Translations under genes and position numbers: made by a program
From: Planctomycetota bacterium
GTDB lineage: Bacteria; Planctomycetota; Planctomycetia; Pirellulales; Pirellulaceae
NCBI GenBank assembly: GCA_029259935.1
Contig: JAJDEH010000282.1
Location: 1 to 48,870 of the forward strand
Length of the DNA: 48,870 bases
Direction of reading: 5' to 3'
Shown here: positions 42,797-48,870 of the stretch, in pieces
Layout: each line of letters starts with the position of its first letter
How positions within the stretch are numbered: the stretch's first letter is position 1
The notes under the pieces: generated by a model
Told to the model about the DNA's origin: nothing
The model's database searches: none
The model's input: the letters and a program-made list of their open reading frames with translations, nothing else

Positions 42797-42990
42797 CCGT
42801 CGTCCGCCGGTCGAAATAGCAAAGTGTCACGGTGAATTGCCCACTTTCTGGCATTATTCGATTGCGTTCCGCTCCCCCAAATGGGTAGAATGCCGCGAAG
42901 GACTTCGGGGATGAAAAACCCAAAATCCTTTCCTCAATTATCCACCTTCTGTTTGAAAATTTGGGCACTCAATCTATTTGGAGAGTAAAC

Positions 42991-44178
42991 ATGCAGTTGC
43001 GGATTTCAAGATGCTTGCTTGTTGTTGCATCCGCTGGATTATGGCTTTCGGCCAATCCGGTCATTGGTGCGGGGTTGGATCAGGCGATCGCCCGATCGCA
43101 ATCGACCGGCTTGCCAATGCTGGTGGTCGGCTCGTCCGATTCGTGAGGCCCCTGCCGAGCACTGAAGGCACGACTCAACACCGAGCCGGAACTTCAGCAG
43201 CTTCTGACACAGTATGTGTCGCTGGAATTAAAAGTGCAGGACCCGGATTTCAGGAAGTGGGTTAGCGTTCATAAGCCGACAAGCAACGGCATCCCGATGA
43301 TTTTTATCGTGGACTCCGACGGCAAGGAAATCTACAACCGCAGCGGTGCCCCGCGAGGCGATGGTCTCAAGACCCTGCTGGTCCGCGGCATCGAGCAGAC
43401 GGGCGGGATCAAGGACGTTGGCAGCGGCGCGTCGTCAGGACGCGACAAGCAGCTTGCCATCGATCTGCGCAAGGCCAAAATGATGTTGGGAAAGAACTCC
43501 ACCGCGGCCGCGCTTAAAGTGCTGGAAAAATACGTCAAAGATTCCACTGGCCTTGAGGGATCATCTCAGGGTCTCGCTCCTAATTCGGGGACGTTTACCG
43601 CCAAGAATAAGGATGCCGAAAACAAAGACGCTCCCAAGTCGAGAGCCGAAAAGGCAATGGACGAGCTGTTGGCGAAGATTTCGCAGGACGGAAACGCGGA
43701 ACTCAAGCGGGCGGTCGGATTCGCATCCGATGGCAAGGCGTTAATCGGTGCCGTTGCCCTGGCGCGAGTTGACCGCATCTACGGCGACTGGAAACCGTTG
43801 CGGGGGCAAATCGCGCAGGCCAAGCAAACTCTGGGCACCGCCGGTACCCAAGGCAAACTGCTGGCGCAAGCCGAGTTGATTGACGAGGCCCGCGCCCTTG
43901 AAGAAAAGAATCTCAATCGTCTGGCCAAGACGGCTTACGAGAAGGTGGTGGCAACTTTTCCCGATACGGATGCCGCAGTCCTTTCAAAAACGCGAATCCT
44001 CCAGTTGACTCCCGCTCGTACTTGGACCGACAAGACCGGCAAGCACAAGGTGCAGGCCGTGTTGGTCGCGGTCGACGAGGCTCAGGTTAAACTTCGCAAG
44101 AAAGATGGCAAGGTCGTCACGCTTGAGCGAGAGGCCCTGTCGGAAGTTGATCAGAAATACCTTCAGTCCACTCAGTAG
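42991..44178 (+). CDS. Thioredoxin-fold/SHD1 protein with in-frame TGA at the redox site (candidate selenoprotein)
   Basis: Start chosen at the ATG preceded by GGAGAG; signal peptide residues 1-27. The frame is open from 42991 to 44178 except for one TGA at 43144-43146 (codon 52). It is followed directly by Gly-Pro-Cys, so the site reads U/stop-G-P-C55, exactly where thioredoxins have CGPC. Flanking features fit the fold: strand LPMLVVGSSDS before it, helix RALKARL after it, and the cis-proline loop NGIPMIFIVD (about 98-107). The middle is helical, and the C-terminus is an SHD1 domain (RTWTDKTGKHKVQAVLV onward). Read through, the product is 395 residues. The intact 1,032 bases after TGA argue against a decaying pseudogene; a sequencing error or recent TGC-to-TGA mutation remains possible. 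Confidence 0.75.
43153..43170 (+). promoter_or_regulatory. Candidate bacterial SECIS hairpin after the TGA
   Basis: TGCC (43153-43156) pairs with GGCA (43167-43170) around a ten-base loop that begins with G, a feature of bacterial SECIS elements. It begins six bases after TGA, nearer than in E. coli fdhF (about eleven). An alternative stem pairs CTGAA (43162-43166) with TTCAG (43193-43197). Either could act; neither is decisive by eye. Confidence 0.35.
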
Positions 44179-44188
44179 CGGATGATTC

Positions 44189-44234
44189 ATGGCGCGTTTC
44201 GGCAAGGTTGCACAACCCGTGCCGAGCGCGCCAT
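44189..44234 (+). terminator. Long hairpin after the thioredoxin/SHD1 gene
   Basis: ATGGCGCG (44189-44196) with TCGGCA (44199-44204) faces TGCCGA (44220-44225) with CGCGCCAT (44227-44234), fourteen pairs broken by a small bulge. The loop itself holds GGTT/AACC. It starts ten bases after the stop and is followed by TTTCTAATTT, so it probably ends transcription of the gene or of the upstream operon. Confidence 0.6.
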
Positions 44235-44438
44235 TTCTAATTTCACCCCCACTCGGGGGTGTACCTTTTGCGTCTTGATGAAAATAATTCATCAGTTCCA
44301 ATGACAGATTGAAAACAGGATCGTTCACGGTGAACGGCCCGCCACATCCGTCATTGAGGGTGCGCCTTATTCAAGGCAATGCCGCCGGGGGAGACAACCG
44401 TCGTTCCCTGGGCGAGGCTTCTATCCCTTCAGTTGCAC

Positions 44439-44456
44439 GTCGCCGCCCGCGGCGAC
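44439..44456. promoter_or_regulatory. GC-rich palindrome upstream of the small conserved gene
   Basis: GTCGCCGC and GCGGCGAC are perfect inverted repeats separated by CC, 14 bases before the ATG at 44471. The position could hide the ribosome site in RNA or serve as an operator. No Shine-Dalgarno is otherwise seen. Confidence 0.35.
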
Positions 44457-44470
44457 CGTGATGTGGTGCG

Positions 44471-44854
44471 ATGCCCGGTCTCGTTTTATCCGCGCTGTTC
44501 GGTTTACTTCCGTCGGAATTGGTCACGACCGATCGAGCGGACGTCGTCGAGATCAATCACTATTACGACCAAAACGGGCGGCATGTCTTCGATCAAATCA
44601 TCTTTTGGGAATGGCGCGACGACCGCAAGCAACACCACGTTTTTGCTTGGCGAATGTGGAACGAAAACGGCCAAATCCCGCTCCGCGATTGGCGGCGCAA
44701 GTCATATGTGTTGATTTGGTTCGACGGGAAGAACCTGCGTCGCGTCCGCGCCCACGTGGCTCATGAATCGTGGACTCAATACGATCCGGAGATACTGGAC
44801 CGGCAACGGGTAGCGCCCACACAGCGGCGCGGGCTGGCCAAGTCGCACAAATAG
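44471..44854 (+). CDS. Small conserved hypothetical protein
   Basis: A 127-residue soluble protein. The motifs EINHYYDQNGRHVFDQIIFWEW and RRVRAHVAHESWTQYDPEI look like a conserved family that I associate with planctomycetes; the alternating hydrophobic and aromatic residues suggest a small beta-barrel or sandwich. No signal peptide is evident, although the first 15 residues are hydrophobic. It stands between the thioredoxin/SHD1 gene and the subtilase with spacers of about 290 and 410 bases, so it is probably separately expressed. Function unknown. Confidence 0.7.
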   Translation: MPGLVLSALFGLLPSELVTTDRADVVEINHYYDQNGRHVFDQIIFWEWRDDRKQHHVFAWRMWNENGQIPLRDWRRKSYVLIWFDGKNLRRVRAHVAHESWTQYDPEILDRQRVAPTQRRGLAKSHK

Positions 44855-45264
44855 CCATCTGAGCGCGCGGTGCATTGCTCCATGCCCCTCTCTTGCCCAA
44901 GACGGGGAATCCGCTTCTCTCCATTCCCTACGCAAATTCGAGGCCGTCGAGGTGACACCGGAATGATGAAGGGAGAGAAGAACCTCCCCTTGCCCCTCGT
45001 TGAATATGGAGAGGAATGCAAGCATCAACCGCTGCGAATCGCCGAGCGATGATGCGTTTTTTATTCATCGCCGCGGACTCGGTTGCCATGTCGCAACATG
45101 AACGCCGGCGACGGCCTCCATGGCTTGTTACCGACTGCGCGTGACCTAGAGTTGCTCAAGCCTGGAGTGGCAGGTCGCTGCTCTCAGGCTGCCTTTTCCA
45201 AGCAGCCATCACTCGCTTTTTTCAAAGCGTCGGCTGAATCGTCGCCTTCATCACGGTTTCACCC
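44855..45264 (+). promoter_or_regulatory. Spacer and hairpin-rich leader of the subtilase gene
   Basis: No gene is supported here. Close to the subtilase start are three stem-loops in a row: GCCTG/CAGGC (45160-45164 with 45185-45189), GGCTGC/GCAGCC (45187-45192 with 45202-45207) and CGCTTT/AAAGCG (45214-45219 with 45224-45229). The first two overlap by three bases and so are alternatives. This may be a regulated leader; function is not shown. Confidence 0.35.
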
Positions 45265-48159
45265 ATGTTGCAATCAAACTGGAACGAGAGCTTCCTGCGC
45301 CAGGCTCGCTTCGAAGCATTTGAAGAACGGCTCGTCTTGTCGGGCCAGCCCGTTGGTGATCTCGTCGCGCCCCAGTCCGATCAAGCGGCCCCGGAATTCG
45401 TGGATGTCGCGCCGACTCTGGCCGATGTGAACGAATCGACAGGCGTTGACTATGCTCACGAGAGTTTCGGTTTCACTGGCAAGGGGCAGACGGTGGCGGT
45501 CATCGATACCGGAGTGGCCTACGATCATACGTCGTTGGGCGGCGGCTTTGGCGAAAATCATCGCGTGATTGGCGGGTGGGACTTCGCCGAAAACGACGCC
45601 AACCCCTACGACGATGGACCGACTGGCTACCACGGAACGCACGTGGCCGGCATCGTGGGCAGCGACCATGCCACGCACACCGGTGTCGCGCCCGACGCCG
45701 ATATCGTCGCGCTGCGCGTGTTCGACGATTTGGGATTCGGCAAGTTGGAATGGGTCGAAAGCGCCTTGCAATGGGTCCAGCAACATCGCGTCGAATACAA
45801 CATCACAACCGTCAACCTTTCGCTCGGTACTAGCTGGAATGCCGATACCGTGCCCGCTTGGGCTCAGTTGGAAAACGAATTTCAACAACTCAAAGCGGAC
45901 GGCGTATTCATTTCGGTGGCGGCGGGCAATTCCTTTTCAAGTTACAACCAAACCGGCCTTAGCTATCCCGCGGCCAGCCCACACGTGGTGCCGGTCGCCA
46001 GCCACGGCGCGGACGGGCAGTTGAGCGACTTCAGCCAACGCAACGACCGCGTGTTGGTCGCTCCAGGCGAACAAATCAGCAGCGCCATTCCGTCGCATTT
46101 GTTTGGCGGTTCGGGGGCATCCAGCTATTTCATGTCGCTGTCGGGAACCAGCATGGCCGCGCCGTACATGGCGGGTGCCAGCACGGTGCTGCGCGAGGCG
46201 ATGGATTTCGCGGGCATCGAGACGATCAATCAAGATACGCTATACGATCATTTCCGCTCGACGGCTGATATGGTTTACGACGCCGTGACCGGTGCCAATT
46301 ATCACCGTTTGAATCTGGAAAGCGCGCTGGACAACTTGCTGGCCGACGAATATGGTTCCGACGCCACGACCGCCCATTCGCTGGGCGCGCTACAAGGAGA
46401 TGAGTCTTTCGACGGCATGATCGGGCGGCTGGACGACGTCGACTTCTTCACGTTCACGGCCGGCAAGTCGGGCACCATGACACTCAGCGCGTCGACGACT
46501 CATGATATGTCCGCCAACTGGCAGCTTGTCGGCGGCGGCGGAACGGTGGAAGGCGATGCCCTGTCGTTCGAGGTCGAAGCGGGGAAAGTCTATCAAGTCG
46601 CGCTCGGATCAACCGGAGGGTTGGGCCGCTATACGGTCGACGTTCAGCTAGAAGCCGTTGCCGAAGTCGTGGCCGTCGACTGGGGCACGATCGACTTCGC
46701 CCAGTTCCAAGGAGAAAGCGTGGCTGGCCAGCAATGGTATCAACTGACCGCCAGCCGCTCGGGAATCCTGACCGTCGAATCGCTCTTCGCCCACTCGGCG
46801 GGCAACGTCGATATCGAGATCTACGACGCCAACAACCAGCTTGTCTCTTCCAGCAACAGCTTGACCGATAACGAGCGGCTCGACATCGACGCCCAAGCTG
46901 GTGACTTGTTCTACGTGAAAGTGAACGGCACGAATGCCGGCGTCGACTTTCGCGTGACGAATCTGGTTCATGCCGACGGCGGCCAACTCCACGTTCACGG
47001 CACGGCCAGCAATGATTCGTTTTCTTTCGCCGCCGGATCGACGCATCGGCTGTCGGTAAATGGTGTCGAATATCAATTCAACGGTCGCACGACAACATCG
47101 GTGCAGTTTCACGGCGAGCAAGGCCATGACTCGATTTCGCTCACGGGAACTGCGGGAAGCGAGGTCGCCACGCTGCGGGCCGGTTCGGCGGACGTGTCCG
47201 GTTCGGGCTATCGCGTTACCGCCGATGAAGTGGAAAACATCGCGGTCCGAGGTGGTGGAGGCTACGATCAAGCGAGGCTTTACGGCACCGGAGGAGACGA
47301 AACGTTGGTCGCCCGTCCCGATGCGGTCACCATGGATGGAAGCGGCTTTTCAAATTCGGCGATCGGCTTCAATCAAGTCCGTGCTTACGCGGGCGGCGGC
47401 ACGGATCGGGCGGAAATGTTCGACTCGGCCGGCAGCGACCGCTTTTTTGGACGTTCGACCTACAGCTTGATGCGCGGAGTTGGCTTCTATAACTACGCGA
47501 GTGGCTTCGACGAAGTCCACGCCTATGCCACGGCAGGCGGCCGCCACGACCAAGCCTGGCTCTACGACACGGCCGGCGACGATTCGCTTGTCGCGGGTCC
47601 CGATGAAAGCACGCTTAGCGGCAGAGGCTACTTGAATCATGTGAAAGGGTTCGACCGCGTCGACGTCTACGCCATGGCGGGCGGCAATGACTCGGCGGAG
47701 TTTTTCGATTCGGCGGGTAGCGATCAGTTCTTTGCCTGGCCGGGCTATGCGAGCATGCGTGGCGCTAACTTCCACAATTTCGCTCGCGGCTTTGACAGCG
47801 TAACCGCCCATTCCGTTACCGGCGGCTACGATCGCGCGTTCTTGTTTGGCAGTCGAGGCTCTGATCAACTGGAAGTCTCTCGCGAGGGCGTGCAACTGAG
47901 CGGTCGTGGCATGCAGACAGGTGCCGACGGCTTTGACTTCACGTGGGTCGATGGCGGAGGCGGTGCCGACCAGGCCGTCTTCCGCGAAATCGGATCGGAC
48001 GACTCTTTCCTGCGAAGCGGCAGCTTGACACGCTACCTTTCTGATCAAGGGCAGGTCACCAGCTATCGCTTTTCCGACGTACAAGTCGCCCGCGGTGGTG
48101 GATTCTATGCGGGCGTCAGTATGTTCGATCTGCAATGGAACAAGCTGCGGCGCTGGTAG
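45265..48159 (+). CDS. Subtilisin-like (S8) serine protease with alternating C-terminal repeats
   Basis: A 964-residue protein. The N-terminus RFEAFEERLVLSG (15-27) is the planctomycete export-type motif seen on large surface proteins. The protease domain (about 55-355) has the full triad: VAVIDTG (D81), GYHGTHVAG (H123) and SGTSMAAP (S296), plus VNLSLG and AAGNSF for the oxyanion region. Residues about 365-450 and 465-570 look like pre-peptidase C-terminal (PPC) beta domains. From about 660 to 930 six repeats of about 46 residues alternate between two types: LYDTAGDDSLVAGPD...LSGRGYLN and FFDSAGSDQFFAWPG...MRGANFHN. A secreted or surface protease is likely. There is no PEP-CTERM or sorting motif at the end. 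A mosaic repeat fragment follows the stop. Confidence 0.93.
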   Translation: MLQSNWNESFLRQARFEAFEERLVLSGQPVGDLVAPQSDQAAPEFVDVAPTLADVNESTGVDYAHESFGFTGKGQTVAVIDTGVAYDHTSLGGGFGENHRVIGGWDFAENDANPYDDGPTGYHGTHVAGIVGSDHATHTGVAPDADIVALRVFDDLGFGKLEWVESALQWVQQHRVEYNITTVNLSLGTSWNADTVPAWAQLENEFQQLKADGVFISVAAGNSFSSYNQTGLSYPAASPHVVPVASHGADGQLSDFSQRNDRVLVAPGEQISSAIPSHLFGGSGASSYFMSLSGTSMAAPYMAGASTVLREAMDFAGIETINQDTLYDHFRSTADMVYDAVTGANYHRLNLESALDNLLADEYGSDATTAHSLGALQGDESFDGMIGRLDDVDFFTFTAGKSGTMTLSASTTHDMSANWQLVGGGGTVEGDALSFEVEAGKVYQVALGSTGGLGRYTVDVQLEAVAEVVAVDWGTIDFAQFQGESVAGQQWYQLTASRSGILTVESLFAHSAGNVDIEIYDANNQLVSSSNSLTDNERLDIDAQAGDLFYVKVNGTNAGVDFRVTNLVHADGGQLHVHGTASNDSFSFAAGSTHRLSVNGVEYQFNGRTTTSVQFHGEQGHDSISLTGTAGSEVATLRAGSADVSGSGYRVTADEVENIAVRGGGGYDQARLYGTGGDETLVARPDAVTMDGSGFSNSAIGFNQVRAYAGGGTDRAEMFDSAGSDRFFGRSTYSLMRGVGFYNYASGFDEVHAYATAGGRHDQAWLYDTAGDDSLVAGPDESTLSGRGYLNHVKGFDRVDVYAMAGGNDSAEFFDSAGSDQFFAWPGYASMRGANFHNFARGFDSVTAHSVTGGYDRAFLFGSRGSDQLEVSREGVQLSGRGMQTGADGFDFTWVDGGGGADQAVFREIGSDDSFLRSGSLTRYLSDQGQVTSYRFSDVQVARGGGFYAGVSMFDLQWNKLRRW

Positions 48160-48171
48160 AGACTACTCGTG

Positions 48172-48191
48172 AGTTGTGGTGCAGGCGTCCC
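48172..48191. repeat. Mosaic palindromic repeat, partial copy 3
   Basis: AGTTGTGGTGCAGGCGTCCC matches one end plus half a module of the elements at 21782-21871 and 26951-27006, then diverges. It lies 12 bases beyond the subtilase stop codon. The rest of the spacer to 48520 shows no gene. Confidence 0.65.
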
Positions 48192-48520
48192 ACTCAATGC
48201 ATGCGCGACGCGCACAACTCTGACGCGCCTCCTTTACAAAGGGAGACACGAGAGGTCCTTCTGCCTTCATCATTCCGTGTTCGATATTCGACATTCCAGG
48301 TGCATCGACCGCCTCTAGCTCCCACTTGGCAAGGCGGAGAACTGGTAGGGCTGCCAACAGACAATGAAGGTCGAATCCGAAATCGACTGTCGGGTTGGAG
48401 GCGCGTTCACTCACCGCATGCAAATTGAAGGGCCCGGCCAGTGCCTGTACACTGAATCGTTTGACAGTAGCACAGTAAGAACGAGCCACCGCCGTCTCTT
48501 CAGATGATGAGCCCACCACC

Positions 48521-48870
48521 ATGAAGCCTTACACTGTCGAAATAGAAATCAACCTGCCGCGCGATCGCGTGATCGAGTTGTTTGATAGTTCGGACAACCT
48601 CTTCAAGTGGCAGACTGGGCTGCAGAGTTTCGAACATATCAGCGGCGAACCCGGACAAGTGGGCGCAAAGTCGAAGCTCGTTTTCCTCAGTGGAAAACAC
48701 AAGATCGAGCTTATCGAGACGATAACCGAACGGAACTTGCCGGACGAATTCAACGGCACGTACGAGTGGGACGCCGGCAAGAACACCTTGGCGAACCTGA
48801 CCCGTGGCACGTTCCACCGGCGCGGTCGAACACGCCAGGCCGATTCCGAGGAGCGCCGCCACGGCGAGCG
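48521..48870 (+). CDS. SRPBCC-like (polyketide cyclase/START fold) protein, 3'-truncated
   Basis: The frame starts at ATG 48521 and runs off the window, 116 codons visible. MKPYTVEIEINLPRDRVIEL followed by FKWQTGLQSFEHISG and GAKSKLVF is the opening of the SRPBCC ligand-binding fold, where strand 1 is followed by two short helices and the beta-sheet. These proteins bind hydrophobic ligands; the ligand is unknown. Up to about GTYEWDAGKNTLAN (to about 48797) the sequence fits the family, but the last 24 residues are Arg-rich and do not, so the end of the window may be misassembled or the frame shifted. Confidence 0.65.
   Translation, partial: MKPYTVEIEINLPRDRVIELFDSSDNLFKWQTGLQSFEHISGEPGQVGAKSKLVFLSGKHKIELIETITERNLPDEFNGTYEWDAGKNTLANLTRGTFHRRGRTRQADSEERRHGE

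Noticed and set aside
42848..42868. Possible sigma-54 promoter (TGGCA...TTGC) before the thioredoxin/SHD1 gene
   Set aside because: The spacing between GG and GC is two bases too long for a sigma-54 site.
43144..43146. Treating the thioredoxin/SHD1 gene as two separate genes or a decayed pseudogene
   Set aside because: The two halves are in one frame, only one stop occurs, and it falls exactly on the redox position; the downstream half lacks its own plausible start.

Overview
The window looks like a chromosomal piece of a planctomycete (Pirellulales-like). This is inferred from protein families seen in the sequence: a DUF1549/DUF1553 protein with a CxxCH motif followed by a DUF1501 protein, PQQ-like beta-propellers, a Ser/Thr kinase fused to a multi-helix membrane module, an ECF sigma factor next to an EF-hand protein, an SHD1 domain, a subtilase whose N-terminus carries the RFEAFEERLVLSG-type motif, and an orphan bacterial formylmethanofuran dehydrogenase-like subunit (FhcB). 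Both ends are cut inside genes. I saw no rRNA, tRNA, CRISPR, integrase or transposase.

Layout. 1-5.1 kb (+): end of a TraB/GumN-like gene, ECF sigma factor, EF-hand protein, Spy/CpxP-like protein and a PQQ-like propeller. 5.2-8.4 kb (-): membrane Ser/Thr kinase and a second propeller. 8.4-9.6 kb: mostly non-coding. 9.6-11.6 kb (+): a large exported protein of unknown function. 11.7-18.3 kb (-): small operons (CPBP protease/TPR/exported protein; DUF3592 plus an arrestin-like partner; aminotransferase plus a conserved hypothetical). 18.5-21.8 kb (+): a compact UvrC, an orphan MraZ behind candidate operators, a candidate structured RNA, and an HNH nuclease with a clear terminator. 21.9-23.2 kb (-): fhcB. 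23.5-48.2 kb (+): one long co-directional stretch.

That stretch holds the main system. Two exported TPR/beta-sandwich proteins (802 and 2543 aa) precede a tightly packed set: one ExbB/TolQ-like protein with a signal peptide, two ExbD/TolR-like proteins, a single-pass protein with a long periplasmic tail, a multi-pass DUF4159 protein and an exported TPR protein. The stoichiometry of genes (one TolQ-like, two TolR-like, giant TPR partners) suggests an ion-driven envelope machine; this is inference.

Directly after it is an exported thioredoxin-fold/SHD1 protein whose reading frame has a single TGA exactly at the first redox position (U-G-P-C), making it a strong selenoprotein candidate. A small conserved protein, a large subtilase with alternating C-terminal repeats, and the start of an SRPBCC-like gene end the window. 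A mosaic palindromic repeat occurs three times, each time immediately after a stop codon.
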